64,000 bases of DNA. Source: Pseudovibrio denitrificans JCM 12308. GTDB taxonomy: Bacteria > Pseudomonadota > Alphaproteobacteria > Rhizobiales > Stappiaceae. The stretch covers positions 62,001 through 126,000 of the forward strand of contig NZ_BAZK01000009.1 in the NCBI RefSeq assembly GCF_001310815.1. Reading direction: 5' to 3'. The stretch's first letter is position 1, and the number at the start of each line of letters is the position of its first letter. Positions 53,878 to 63,155 of this stretch are shown one piece after another. The notes beneath the pieces were generated by a model that was given only the letters and a program-made list of their open reading frames with translations, ran no database searches and had not been told where the DNA came from. The translations under genes and the position numbers were made by a program.

Positions 53878-54422
53878 GCCACCCCATCCTGCTCGAATTC
53901 ACGGGAGAGATTATGAGCAGCTATAGTCTTCTCGAAACCAAGTAAGTTCCGCAGTGCTTCAATGGCAAAGTGAAGTGAGTAAATCACGATTACGCCGCCG
54001 CTCAAGGGGAGAACAAGATAGATGTACTCCATTGGCAGCAGCATAGCCGGAGACAGTTGGCCAGTTGCCTGCACCTTGAGGAGCAGTCGCATACCACCAA
54101 AGATCATTGTTGCTGCTGCAAAGCCTCCAACAACCAGATTGGAGTATGCTGTAAAGAGTAGCTTTTTGCGGCCTGTCAACCGGCCAGTAAAAAGGTCAAT
54201 CGCCAAATGACGCTGTGCCCCAACACAGTAAGCCCCACCTAGTAAACCAACCCAAATCATCGAAAACCGAGCGATTTCATCGGTGAATGTGCTTGGTTGG
54301 CCAAGTATATAGCGGCTCACAACCTGCCAGGTGACACACACCACCAGCAGGGCCATGACGGATACGCTGAAAGCTGCAATGATCACGTCAATGAACTTTT
54401 TGAGTTTGTTTGGAAGCATCAC
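53874..54422 (-). CDS. dctQ: TRAP transporter small permease (hexuronate)
   Basis: 182 aa, four membrane helices (VIIAAFSVSVMALLVVCVTW, then ARFSMIWVGLLGGAYCVGAQ, and two near the C-terminus). The motif RYILGQPSTFTDEIARFSMI is typical of DctQ. It is coupled to dctM by a 4-base overlap. Confidence 0.92.
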   Translation of the reverse strand: MMLPNKLKKFIDVIIAAFSVSVMALLVVCVTWQVVSRYILGQPSTFTDEIARFSMIWVGLLGGAYCVGAQRHLAIDLFTGRLTGRKKLLFTAYSNLVVGGFAAATMIFGGMRLLLKVQATGQLSPAMLLPMEYIYLVLPLSGGVIVIYSLHFAIEALRNLLGFEKTIAAHNLSREFEQDGVA

Positions 54423-54476
54423 GCCTCTCCAAAACAGGTATAAAGAGAGTGCAACTCAAGCGTTGCTGCTGAAAGA

Positions 54477-54501
54477 TGGAGGGACACAGTATGCCCCTCC
54501 A
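54477..54501. terminator. Intercistronic hairpin between dctP and dctQ
   Basis: TGGAGGG pairs with CCCTCCA around an 11-nt loop, directly after the binding-protein gene. There is no T-run. It is likely to favour binding-protein mRNA over permease mRNA. Confidence 0.55.
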
Positions 54502-54513
54502 AACATGTTGAAG

Positions 54514-55506
54514 TTACTTGCCAACTGCCTCAATGCGCTCAATCCAGGAGTATTTCTTTGGATCTTTTTTTGCATCGTCATACAGGGGCTGAAGAGCCGC
54601 ACGAAATGGCGCTTTATCAACCTTGTAGAACGTTGCTCCTGATGCAGCGGCTTTCTCACGAGAGTTCTGAACTTCTTTATCCCAGAGGACTTGCTCATAC
54701 TTCTCGGACATCTCAGCGGCCTTCATAAGGATTTCACGCTGTTCTTCTGAAAGAGCATCCCAAGTCTGCGTTGCGATCACGAGATAATCTGGAACCGAGG
54801 TATGGCGGTCTTCAGAATAGTGCTTTGCGACTTCCACGTGACGAGTTTGATAATAAGAAGGCTCGTTGTTTTCCGCCCCATCAATGACGCCTTGCTGTAG
54901 TGCTGTGTAGACTTCACCAAATGAGATCGGAGCAGGAGAACCACCAAGCAACTCAATCATTTTGTTGGTTGTTGGTGTTGAAACAACACGAATTTTCATA
55001 CCTTTCATGTCTTCAGGAGACTGAATAGGTTTACCCGCATAAAAGCTACGCTCACCGGCCACGTAGCCAGCAATTGGAAGGAAGCCTTTTTCCTTTGGTA
55101 GTTGCATCATCTCACGACCAACTTCACCAAAAAGAACTTGGTTGAAGTGTTCTTTGGAGCGGAAAAGGTAAGGCATGCTGAAGACGGAGAATGCGCTTTC
55201 AAAAGATTCCATCTCACTGGCGGAGCCCTTTGTCATGTCCAATGCGCCTTGCTGAAGCATTTCGAGCGTTTCACGAGGGCCACCCATCTGACCACCCGGA
55301 TAAATCCGAAGCTTCATTTTGCCATCAGACAGCTCTTTCATGTCTTCAGCCATTTTTTCAAGCGTCTGCGCAACAACGTGACTTGGATCCAGATTGTGGG
55401 CCAGGCGCAAGGTCACTGCCTCCAGTGCATAAGCAGAAACAGAAGAAAATGCGGCAGGTAGAGCAACAACCAGGCCGAGTGCTAGCTTTGAGTATTTATT
55501 AGTCAT
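54514..55506 (-). CDS. dctP: TRAP transporter substrate-binding protein (hexuronate)
   Basis: 330 aa from ATG 55,506 (MTNKYSKLALGLVVALPAAF), with a signal peptide cut near AYA-LEA. DctP landmarks: LRLAHNLDPSHVVAQTLEKM, GGPRETLEMLQQGALDMTKG, and MKGMKIRVVSTPTTNKMIEL with the ligand-binding Arg. It is first in the uxa operon, so galacturonate or glucuronate is the expected ligand. Three UxuR-like sites lie upstream. Confidence 0.93.
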   Translation of the reverse strand: MTNKYSKLALGLVVALPAAFSSVSAYALEAVTLRLAHNLDPSHVVAQTLEKMAEDMKELSDGKMKLRIYPGGQMGGPRETLEMLQQGALDMTKGSASEMESFESAFSVFSMPYLFRSKEHFNQVLFGEVGREMMQLPKEKGFLPIAGYVAGERSFYAGKPIQSPEDMKGMKIRVVSTPTTNKMIELLGGSPAPISFGEVYTALQQGVIDGAENNEPSYYQTRHVEVAKHYSEDRHTSVPDYLVIATQTWDALSEEQREILMKAAEMSEKYEQVLWDKEVQNSREKAAASGATFYKVDKAPFRAALQPLYDDAKKDPKKYSWIERIEAVGK

Positions 55507-56114
55507 GTAATCCCAACTTCTTGGAAGAACCACTTCCCTCATAATGCTTATCTAAATTGATCTATAGCAGTCCGAAACTAAGCGGATATGTGGTAAAATT
55601 GGTTCGACCAAAACCTCCGATACGAATTGGTAGATTTTATTTCCCATTGCGCTTACTCCGTCCAAAGAGTCTAGCGTCGTTGAATTTGTTATACCAATAA
55701 TCCAATGTTAGCAAATAAAAATCCAAGAAAATGCGGTTATTGGGTAGCATTTCAAATATTGGTATGACAAATAAAATCTATTTAAATCAATGCCATATGT
55801 GGCTAATTGGTGAATTTTGTCGCATCGGTTTACAGATTTATCACAGATGTGGAATTGATGTCTGAAACCCGAAATGCAATACAATGATTTTTTGTTATAC
55901 CAATTGAAGAGAGGAATGTTTTGTCTTAAAATCGAAGCCAAATTTTAGAGTGAGTTCTTTCCCATTGGCGAGAATGTTGTTTTCTAATCGCTGAATTTGA
56001 TGAGAGCTAATCCCTGAAAAGACAGCGTAAACCATTGGATTCGAGGAGACGGATCTTTGAGCTTATCTTGGGAGGCAATTGCTTCCACAGTATGATCTTG
56101 GATCTGGAGTTTGA
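55507..56114. promoter_or_regulatory. Control region with three UxuR-like operators
   Basis: 608 bp between dctP and the divergent GntR gene. TGTTATACCAAT occurs at 55,687-55,698 and 55,893-55,904, and in reverse as ATTGGTATGACA at 55,758-55,769. The pattern ATTGGTATAACA resembles the UxuR/ExuR consensus ATTGGTATACCAAT. A weaker ATTGGTTCGACCAAAA lies near 55,600, closest to dctP. No gene is present. Confidence 0.6.
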
Positions 56115-56840
56115 ATGACTGAAGCTAATAATCGCCTGTACCGTATGATCGGCGAGCAACTCAAAGAGAAAATCAAAAATAAAGAATATGCTATTGGAGG
56201 AAAGTTGCCGCCAGAGCGTACAATCTGTCAGGAACTCGGTGTTAGTCGAACCGTGGTACGCGAAGCAATTATTATGCTAGAGATTGAGGGGATTGTCTCA
56301 GTACGTAAGGGCTCGGGAATTCATATTCTGAGTGATCAGCCTAAAAGGGTGGAGCAGGCTCCCGAGGAGCTAGATAGTATCCTCTCCCGAGTTTCAGCTG
56401 ATTTGAAAAGTACTGGTCCTTTCGAATTGCTTGAAGCACGCCAAAATTATGAATGCATGATTGCAGAACTAGCAGCGATCAATGCAACTCAAAAAGACAT
56501 AGAAGAACTCAGAAGAATCCAAAAAAACGCATTGGCGGAAGATCGTTCTCGCGATTCAAAGTGGGACAAAGAGTTTCACATCGCACTAGCAAGATCATCC
56601 TCTAACCCGGTTCTGGCAATGCTGGAGGAGATTCTGTGGCATGACCGCACAGCAAACCCACTCTGGCAAAACCTGCACACGCATATTGATGTGAATGACC
56701 TGAATAGCTGGCACCAGGAACACCAGCTAATCCTCGATGCTATCGAAGCCAGAGACCCCAAACGCGCCTACAACGCCATGTGGAACCACATAGAAAGCAC
56801 CAAAAACACCCTCTACAAAGCATCCTCTGCGTTGGAGTGA
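56115..56840 (+). CDS. GntR-family (FadR/FCD) regulator of hexuronate genes
   Basis: 241 aa. Winged helix NRLYRMIGEQLKEKIKNKEY, then GGKLPPERTICQELGVSRTV and VREAIIMLEIEGIVSVRKGS. The FCD domain carries metal-type His residues (DKEFHIALARSS, WHQEHQLILDAIEARD). It resembles UxuR/ExuR in size and layout. It is divergent from the uxa operon with three operator-like sites between them, so repression relieved by a hexuronate is likely. Confidence 0.9.
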   Translation: MTEANNRLYRMIGEQLKEKIKNKEYAIGGKLPPERTICQELGVSRTVVREAIIMLEIEGIVSVRKGSGIHILSDQPKRVEQAPEELDSILSRVSADLKSTGPFELLEARQNYECMIAELAAINATQKDIEELRRIQKNALAEDRSRDSKWDKEFHIALARSSSNPVLAMLEEILWHDRTANPLWQNLHTHIDVNDLNSWHQEHQLILDAIEARDPKRAYNAMWNHIESTKNTLYKASSALE

Positions 56841-56987
56841 GGTCGATTTCAAATATCGCGAACCCAATGCTCTGTGACTGTTCGTTTTAATCACAATTCA
56901 ACCCACATAGGTTTACATTTGCTATTGGTCTTAAGAGGACTTTAAGACGTTTCCTTTTTGAGTTGAGGAAATTATAACTTTGTTACC

Positions 56988-57910
56988 TTAAGTGGTTACT
57001 TTTATCCCACAAACCACTTCATCAACAATCGCACCCGGATGCTGAATCACCTGGCTGCTACGCAATGTGCCAATGTTGCCGCGTGTTCGATGGGTTGGCC
57101 TATTAAGCGGGCGCCTAGGTAGCCGGCGGCGAAGGAGTCGCCGGCGCCGGTGGTGTCTGTTGGGGTGATTTTTTGAGGAAGTGGAGCTTCGGTCAAACCG
57201 TCTTGGTTCAGGATTATGCAGGTGTTGGCGCCTTCTTTGACGACAACTTCTTTTGCGCCCCAGTCCAGCCAGTTTTGGGCGATGGTTTTGGGGTTGTCTT
57301 CTTGCCAGAGTGCCGAGTGATCATCGGTTGTGACCAAGGCAATATCGGCTATGGAAGCTGCCGTCTGGAAGAGTGATCGGCATCGATCTTGATTAGGCCA
57401 AAGACGAGCCCGAAAGTTGGGATCAAAAGCGATCTTTGTGGACCCGGAGAGCTCTTGCAATGCACTCATGAGATTGTCTTGCTGTTGTGTGTCTAGAATT
57501 GCAAGGGAGATGCCTGAGAAGTAGATCATCTCAAAAGGCGACAAGTACTCGCAGATCTGATGAGCAGACCAGCCAGCAAACATCTGGCGAGCTGCCGAGT
57601 TTTCACGCCAGTAATGGAAACTACGTTCGCCTTCATCATCTGTTTCCACCATGTAAAGGCCCGGCTGCCCCTCAGGGATTTCAATAATATGAGAGGTATC
57701 AATGCCTTCTTTGACCATGGCTGCACGCATTGCCTGACTGAAACTATCTGAACCAAGGCCAGTGAGATAAGATACTTCCAGATCAGGAGAAAACTGTCTG
57801 GAGAGATAGACTGCGGTGTTGAAGGTATCTCCTGCAAAACCTTGCTTGTACTGGCCTGAACCTGCCTCTGCCAATTCAATCATGCATTCACCAAGAGCGA
57901 CAATTTTCAT
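56988..57910 (-). pseudogene. Second 2-keto-3-deoxygluconate kinase, frameshifted near its 3' end
   Basis: PfkB kinase related to the copy at 46,998 (GECMIELAEAGSGQYKQGFA, GDTFNTAVYLSRQFSPDLEV, TDTTGAGDSFAAGYLGARLI). The frame stops at 57,047 after LAHCVAAR. The other frame continues VIQHPGAIVDEVVCGIKVTT to a stop at 56,988, close to the expected length, so one base is missing near 57,051. The broken protein keeps all catalytic residues and would lack only 20 or so residues. It stands between the GntR gene and the idn genes as a single transcription unit. Confidence 0.82.
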
Positions 57911-58020
57911 AGGAGATCTCCTGCCGCCTGGTGTTCTCCCGTTGAGTAAGAAGGCACAAAGGCGCTGTTCCTGGCTTCATAAAGCCAAGCTTGAATCAAG
58001 TTTGTTTTTGGTCGGTTTGC

Positions 58021-58058
58021 GGACTATCAGCCTGTAGAAGCAGGCTGATAGTCCTTTT
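58021..58058. terminator. Strong hairpin downstream of idnD
   Basis: A perfect 14-bp stem GGACTATCAGCCTG/CAGGCTGATAGTCC with a 6-nt loop, followed on the plus strand by TTTTT. It lies between idnD and kdgK on the minus strand, where the T-run is on the wrong side. A second 10-bp repeat TGCCACTGGT/ACCAGTGGCA (58,061-58,112) is adjacent. It probably insulates the two units. Confidence 0.65.
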
Positions 58059-58121
58059 TCTGCCACTGGTTACCCCAAGTTCGCCTCATGAGGTCAATGT
58101 TCACCAGTGGCAGGGAGGTTC

Positions 58122-59156
58122 TTAGTCCCGTTGTACGAGTACTTTGCCGACTGCTTTACCGCTGTTCATGAACTCACAAGCTTCTTGAACCTGTGAGATT
58201 GGATAGCGACCAGCGATGATTGCATCAAAGTTCACCGAGCCGGATTCAATCAGCTTCACAGCCTGATCATATTCATTGGTGAAGAGGATGCTGCCGATGG
58301 AGCGGACCTCTTTAAGAGTGTTGAGGTGCAAGTTGATCGGAACTGATGTTGGTTGTATCAAAGACAGGATTGAGATTGTGCCCTGCTTGCGCACTGATGC
58401 CAGCGCCTGATTGTAAGCGTGCGGTGAACCACTTGCTTCAATCACCACGTCATAATGGTTTTCAGGCACTTTCACATCTACATCAGGGCCGCTCAAGTAT
58501 CCTTTGGAAGCCCCAACAGCTTTAGCCGCTTCAAGGGCTTCGGCATTCAGGTCAGTTGCGTGCACTTCAGCGCCCAATGCATACGCCGCGATGGTGGCCA
58601 GAAGACCCATTGGCCCCATACCTGTGACGAGAACTTTATCGCCTGCTTTCACCTCTGCGCGGTTCACTGAATGCATCGCACAAGCCAATGGTTCGGCAAA
58701 TGTCAAATGCTCAGGATTAGCATCCGGAGTAACCGCACGCAGACAGCGGGCAGGAAAATCGAAGTACTCCCGAAAGAACCCGTCAATATGCGGTTTTGTG
58801 GTTGCTGAACCCGGAAAGCGCTTGGTGGCACACATGTTGATGTCGCCAGACTGACATTTCGGACAAGAACCACACTCGATCACCGGATTGATTGCAACCA
58901 GCTGATCGTTTTCAAATGAGTGACCGTTGGCATCGACGACATAAGCACTGGCTTCGTGGCCCAATGTAACAGGATAATCCAAATAGAAGCCGGAGTTCGC
59001 GAAGTGGCGGAAGTAGTGCATGTCTGTGCCGCAGATGCTAGCCGTTGCCAAACGCAGGCGCACATGATCCTTCTCGATGGTTTCAGGCATTTCTGCCTCA
59101 ACCACTTCAATGGTCTTTGCGGACGTCAAAAGAGATTTTGTGTAGGAGATAGTCAT
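58122..59156 (-). CDS. idnD: L-idonate 5-dehydrogenase (zinc-dependent MDR)
   Basis: 344 aa from ATG 59,156. Medium-chain dehydrogenase with the catalytic zinc ligands in ASICGTDMHYF and LGHEASAYV, the structural zinc cysteines in ECGSCPKCQSGDINMC, and the coenzyme motif VTGMGPMGLLATIAAYALGA. It is closest in style to IdnD, which interconverts L-idonate and 5-keto-D-gluconate. idnO lies 2 bp upstream on the same strand. Other sugar-acid substrates are possible. Confidence 0.85.
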   Translation of the reverse strand: MTISYTKSLLTSAKTIEVVEAEMPETIEKDHVRLRLATASICGTDMHYFRHFANSGFYLDYPVTLGHEASAYVVDANGHSFENDQLVAINPVIECGSCPKCQSGDINMCATKRFPGSATTKPHIDGFFREYFDFPARCLRAVTPDANPEHLTFAEPLACAMHSVNRAEVKAGDKVLVTGMGPMGLLATIAAYALGAEVHATDLNAEALEAAKAVGASKGYLSGPDVDVKVPENHYDVVIEASGSPHAYNQALASVRKQGTISILSLIQPTSVPINLHLNTLKEVRSIGSILFTNEYDQAVKLIESGSVNFDAIIAGRYPISQVQEACEFMNSGKAVGKVLVQRD

Positions 59157-59158
59157 GA

Positions 59159-59917
59159 TCAAAACCCTACAGAAAAGCCGCCATCGACCGCTATGGACTG
59201 GCCGCTGACGTATGCTGCATCTTCAGAGCAAAGGAAGGCGACCATCGCAGCGATCTCTTCAGGCTGGGCAAGGCGTGGCATTGGGATGCGGCCTTTGATT
59301 TTTGCACCGCGGACTGGATCACCATCCAGAACTGCACGTGTCATTTCCGTATCGATGAAGCCTGGGCAGATGGCATTAACACGGATGTTTTCCGGTCCCA
59401 AGTCCACAGCGAGGTTACGGGTCAAACCAATAACTGCTGTTTTTGTGGTGACGTAGGCTGGTGCCGTTGGCAGGGCCAGCAAACCACCCATGGAAGATAC
59501 GTTCACGATGGAACCATCCTTGCGTGGGCGCATGTGGCGCAGTACTTCGCGAGTCATCACGAACAAGCCGTTCTGGTTGATGTTGACTACATTCAGCCAT
59601 TCCTCATCAGTCACATCCCAGATCGGCTTTTTCAGGTGAACGCCAGCGTTGTTGACCAGACCAAAGATAGGGCCTTCCTTCGCTTCAATGTCGTCGACAA
59701 GCGCAGGTGTGCTGTCATAAGCCGTTACGTTGTGAACGCGATAGGAGGCGTTTTCTCCGAGCTGCTCGCATGCAGACTTGAGGCTCTCTTCCTGAAGATC
59801 AGTGATCACCACCTTTGCATTGGAGTTGATTAGCCTTTGCGCCATTGCGAAGCCGAGGCCACGTGCACCACCGGTTACAACAACCAGTTTGCCTTTGTAA
59901 TCGTAGGTTACGGACAT
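59159..59917 (-). CDS. idnO: Gluconate 5-dehydrogenase (SDR family)
   Basis: 252 aa. Classical SDR: TGGARGLGFAMAQRLI for the coenzyme, NNAGV, then catalytic Ser in VNVSSMGG, Tyr and Lys in YVTTK, and PGFIDTEM. Together with IdnD it would move carbon between idonate, 5-ketogluconate and gluconate. GAGAAC precedes the ATG. Start and function are well supported; the exact substrate is by context. Confidence 0.86.
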   Translation of the reverse strand: MSVTYDYKGKLVVVTGGARGLGFAMAQRLINSNAKVVITDLQEESLKSACEQLGENASYRVHNVTAYDSTPALVDDIEAKEGPIFGLVNNAGVHLKKPIWDVTDEEWLNVVNINQNGLFVMTREVLRHMRPRKDGSIVNVSSMGGLLALPTAPAYVTTKTAVIGLTRNLAVDLGPENIRVNAICPGFIDTEMTRAVLDGDPVRGAKIKGRIPMPRLAQPEEIAAMVAFLCSEDAAYVSGQSIAVDGGFSVGF

Positions 59918-59943
59918 TTTTGTTCTCGTTTGTGCTTGTATTA

Positions 59944-61074
59944 TCAGGACTTGAAAGATTTTCGGTAGGCTGTGTCGATGAGATGCAGGGTCTCTTCTGT
60001 GCCCATATCTCCGCGGAGGAAGGCATTTACATAGTCGCCTGCATCATCAATAAACGGGAGGAAACCTGCATAACGCGGGCGTAGCCAGCTGCGATCCATC
60101 GTCTCGCGGATATTGCGGAACCAATCATTCGACAGCTCATTAGCCGCGTCATCGTTCCATGCTGCAGCATGTCCGGGTTGACCGTTGTTCTGGACATAAA
60201 CGCCGGTTTGACATTCTTTGCCAGCAAGCCAGTAAGCGAACTTGATGGCTTCTTCTTTGTGGGTGCATTTAGCAGAAACGCTGATACCGGTACCGCCGAT
60301 GATGGAACCAACAGGCCCGTTATCACCCAAGGCAGGCAGGTTCTCCTGATGAACGATCTTCTCGCGGAAGCCTGCCTGAGAATAATTGACATAGCCAAAC
60401 AGCACAGGCGCGTAAGAAAAGTCATCGCAGGAAGACAGGATGTCCAGTGCGCCAATCGGGTTCATGTCGAAGCAGGAGGTGTAAACGTTCTTAGCGACAG
60501 CGCGCATTTGCTCAAGCACAAACCGTCCTGTTTTGCGGGTGACCAGATACTCCTGCGTCGTGCCGCATGGGTCACCAACGTTTGCGCAAAGGCTCATGAA
60601 GCCGTCAATGGCATCAACTGGTTTCAGCGGATAGAGCACCTTACCCTGCTCTGCGAGGCGGATCACCTCATCCCATTTAGTCACCGGTTCCTCAAGCAGG
60701 TCACGGCGACGGGCTGACACTTGAGCAGCAGCATCAATTGCCAGTGCCCATTGCGCTCCATTCCACTCATAGCTTTCGTGAGATGGGCCGATTGTGTTCT
60801 GGGCCAGATCAGCAAGCTCATCGGCGTACTCTGGCAGCGAAAGCGAGGCCAGAATATTTTGCTCACTTGCTTCGCCAACATGCGGATGGTCAATGACCAT
60901 AAAGTCATAGGTGGTAGCGAGTGTGTCGAGGGGCTGATCACCGAACGCCTGCAAGGAGCGCTTCTCCCATTGGAAAGAAACACCTGGGTTTCGTCGGCTG
61001 TATTCTTCTGAGGCTGCGATCAGAGGATCTACACCGCGCGGGTGATCCCACGTCATACCTTTGAAATTAATCAT
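59944..61074 (-). CDS. Family 1 extracellular-solute-binding-like protein without signal peptide
   Basis: 376 aa from ATG 61,074 (MINFKGMTWDHPRGVDPLIA). The body has the pattern of sugar ABC binding proteins (SRRNPGVSFQWEKRSL, FMVIDHPHVGEASEQNILAS, GGTGISVSAKCTHKEEAIKF). There is no hydrophobic signal sequence, and a TTG five codons further upstream does not add one. No ABC permease or ATPase is nearby; the neighbours are a TRAP importer and sugar-acid dehydrogenases. I recall similar proteins with a TWDHPRG start in related bacteria, also without signal peptides. It may act in the cytoplasm as a sensor or enzyme. Confidence 0.75.
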   Translation of the reverse strand: MINFKGMTWDHPRGVDPLIAASEEYSRRNPGVSFQWEKRSLQAFGDQPLDTLATTYDFMVIDHPHVGEASEQNILASLSLPEYADELADLAQNTIGPSHESYEWNGAQWALAIDAAAQVSARRRDLLEEPVTKWDEVIRLAEQGKVLYPLKPVDAIDGFMSLCANVGDPCGTTQEYLVTRKTGRFVLEQMRAVAKNVYTSCFDMNPIGALDILSSCDDFSYAPVLFGYVNYSQAGFREKIVHQENLPALGDNGPVGSIIGGTGISVSAKCTHKEEAIKFAYWLAGKECQTGVYVQNNGQPGHAAAWNDDAANELSNDWFRNIRETMDRSWLRPRYAGFLPFIDDAGDYVNAFLRGDMGTEETLHLIDTAYRKSFKS

Positions 61075-61219
61075 TTTATCTCTGTGCAACTGTGTTCTGT
61101 TTTTGGAAGGATCAGGCCGGATGCAGAACCGGACGAGAAAGGCCTTCGTTTTGGGAGGAGCAGAGAAAGAGCCAGAGAGGGGAAATCTCCGTAGGGTGGC
61201 TCTTTCTCTAAGTCGGGAG

Positions 61220-62542
61220 CTACATAATGCTCGGCAGGTAATTGGTGACCATTGGCACCTTCACCAGAAGAATGATCAGGATAAGCAGCATGATCCAGTA
61301 GGGTGCTGCCCCTTTGAAGATCTGGCCCAAGGTGATTGCGGGGTCATTGAGCGCCGCTTTCACCGTGTAGACGCAGAGCCCTAGTGGAGGTGTCAGGATA
61401 CCTGCTTCGATTGCCAGGATCGCGATGATTGCAAACTGGAGAGGCTCGTAACCTGCCGCGATTGCAATCGGAGCAAAGATCGGAATGGACAGTAGAATGA
61501 TCGAGTTGGAGTCGATGAACATGCCCATGATGAACCAGACAAAGACCATCACCACCAGCAGCATTCCCGGAGACAGACCCCAGCCACCAATCACGCCGTC
61601 TACCAGATCAATAACCCCGCCGAATGCCAGCAGACGACCATAGAAAGAACCAAAGATTAGCAGCAAAAGCAGAGGAGCTGAGACGCGACCTGTGTGCAGG
61701 ATCGATTCAACGATCTGATCTTTCTTCAAACCTTTGATCAGAGCCAGGATGAAGCCCAGCAGAGCACCGAAACCAGCAGCTTCAGTCGGCGTAAACCAGC
61801 CAAACCAGATACCGCCGAGTACGAGGAAGATCACACAGATGGTGCCCAGACCTCCAATGTATTCAACACGGCCCAGTGGTTCCTCATTGTACTGAACCTG
61901 ATCATTCCCCTTGGTTTCACCAAGCCATTCCGGTCTGAAGATCGCCAGCCCGACAACATACAGCGCGAACAAGGTTGCCAGAGCAAGGCCCGGAATAAGG
62001 GCAGCCGCAAAGAGTTTGCCAATCGACATCTCTGTGAGCATGCCATAGATGATCAGCAGCGTGCTTGGCGGAATGAGCATGCCGAGACACGCACTGCCGG
62101 CAATACAACCAAGAGAGATGGAGTCATTGTAGTTCTGCTGCTTCATTTCTGGATAAGCAATCCGGGTGAAGGTCGCTGCAGACGCAATGCTTACACCAAC
62201 AGCAGCTGCAAAGACGGTGTTACCAGCAACCGTTGCCACAGCCAACCGGCCAGGAAGGCGACGGAAGGCCTTGTTCATGACCCTGTACAAGTCTTTCGCC
62301 GCGCCACTGCGCGCTAGAAACTCACCCATCAGGACGAATAGCGGAATGACCGCAAAAACGTACTCTCGCAATGCTTCAATCAGCGTGGTGGAGAGAAGTG
62401 TCATTGCCAGATCAAAACTGCCGGAGAAAGCCCAGACACCCGCGATTGTTACCAGACCCAATGCAACAAAGATATGGAAGCCAGCAAAGATCAGAAGCAG
62501 CAGACCGCCAAACATGCAGGAGACAAGCGTAAGTTCGGACAT
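61220..62542 (-). CDS. dctM: TRAP transporter large permease
   Basis: 440 aa, about 12 membrane helices. Landmarks: EYVFAVIPLFVLMGEFLARS, LAVATVAGNTVFAAAVGVSI and GSACLGMLIPPSTLLIIYGM. It follows dctQ by 2 bp. The ligand is unknown; the idn genes downstream suggest a sugar acid. Confidence 0.94.
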   Translation of the reverse strand: MSELTLVSCMFGGLLLLIFAGFHIFVALGLVTIAGVWAFSGSFDLAMTLLSTTLIEALREYVFAVIPLFVLMGEFLARSGAAKDLYRVMNKAFRRLPGRLAVATVAGNTVFAAAVGVSIASAATFTRIAYPEMKQQNYNDSISLGCIAGSACLGMLIPPSTLLIIYGMLTEMSIGKLFAAALIPGLALATLFALYVVGLAIFRPEWLGETKGNDQVQYNEEPLGRVEYIGGLGTICVIFLVLGGIWFGWFTPTEAAGFGALLGFILALIKGLKKDQIVESILHTGRVSAPLLLLLIFGSFYGRLLAFGGVIDLVDGVIGGWGLSPGMLLVVMVFVWFIMGMFIDSNSIILLSIPIFAPIAIAAGYEPLQFAIIAILAIEAGILTPPLGLCVYTVKAALNDPAITLGQIFKGAAPYWIMLLILIILLVKVPMVTNYLPSIM

Positions 62543-62544
62543 GA

Positions 62545-63054
62545 TCAGAGCTCCTCTTGAGAAACTGAGGAATTACTGCCAGTCACAGCATCAAAGGCGC
62601 GAAGCAAGTAATTGAGGAAGGCAAGACAGCAGCAGAAAACCACGACTGTTCTTACCGGATAGACGGGAAAGCGAAACTGGCCGCCGCCAAAGTACTCGCC
62701 AATGCTCCATGAGTGCAGCATTGGTTCCCACGAGGCATAAATCATCATTCCAAGCAGTGCTGCTCCTGCAAGCTCACCGAGCAGTCGAACGAATTTCTTC
62801 AAGCCTTCGGGAAGTAAATTTACGAACATGTCCGTGTGGAACATGCCATTTGTCTGGATGGAGTAAGAGATTTGAAGAAATGCGATAACAACAATAATAT
62901 TGCTCACAATTTCTACTGTGCCAGTCAAAGGCTTATTGAATAAGCCACGCCCCAGAACATCCAACACAATCAAAGAAGTGACAAACAGTATTAGAAGCGC
63001 ACTCAACATGTACACCCCTCTGTTTATGGCACTTATTGCGCTTCTTATTGTCAT
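62545..63054 (-). CDS. dctQ: TRAP transporter small permease
   Basis: 169 aa with four membrane helices (YMLSALLILFVTSLIVLDVL, IVSNIIVVIAFLQISYSIQT, LLGELAGAALLGMMIYASWE, VRTVVVFCCCLAFLNYLLRA). The motif NIIVVIAFLQISYSI is in the usual DctQ place. Confidence 0.9.
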   Translation of the reverse strand: MTIRSAISAINRGVYMLSALLILFVTSLIVLDVLGRGLFNKPLTGTVEIVSNIIVVIAFLQISYSIQTNGMFHTDMFVNLLPEGLKKFVRLLGELAGAALLGMMIYASWEPMLHSWSIGEYFGGGQFRFPVYPVRTVVVFCCCLAFLNYLLRAFDAVTGSNSSVSQEEL

Positions 63055-63155
63055 CTGCGCCCCACATACGCACTAAAGGTAGGAAATAACCAGAGGATCC
63101 AGAATCAGGCCCTGCAATGACTTGCCGCTTTAAACTCAGAGCAAGTGGCGCCACT

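Noticed and set aside
58021-58058. A plus-strand gene end at the T-run hairpin
   Set aside because: No plus-strand gene precedes it for more than 1 kb; the hairpin is better explained as insulation between minus-strand units.
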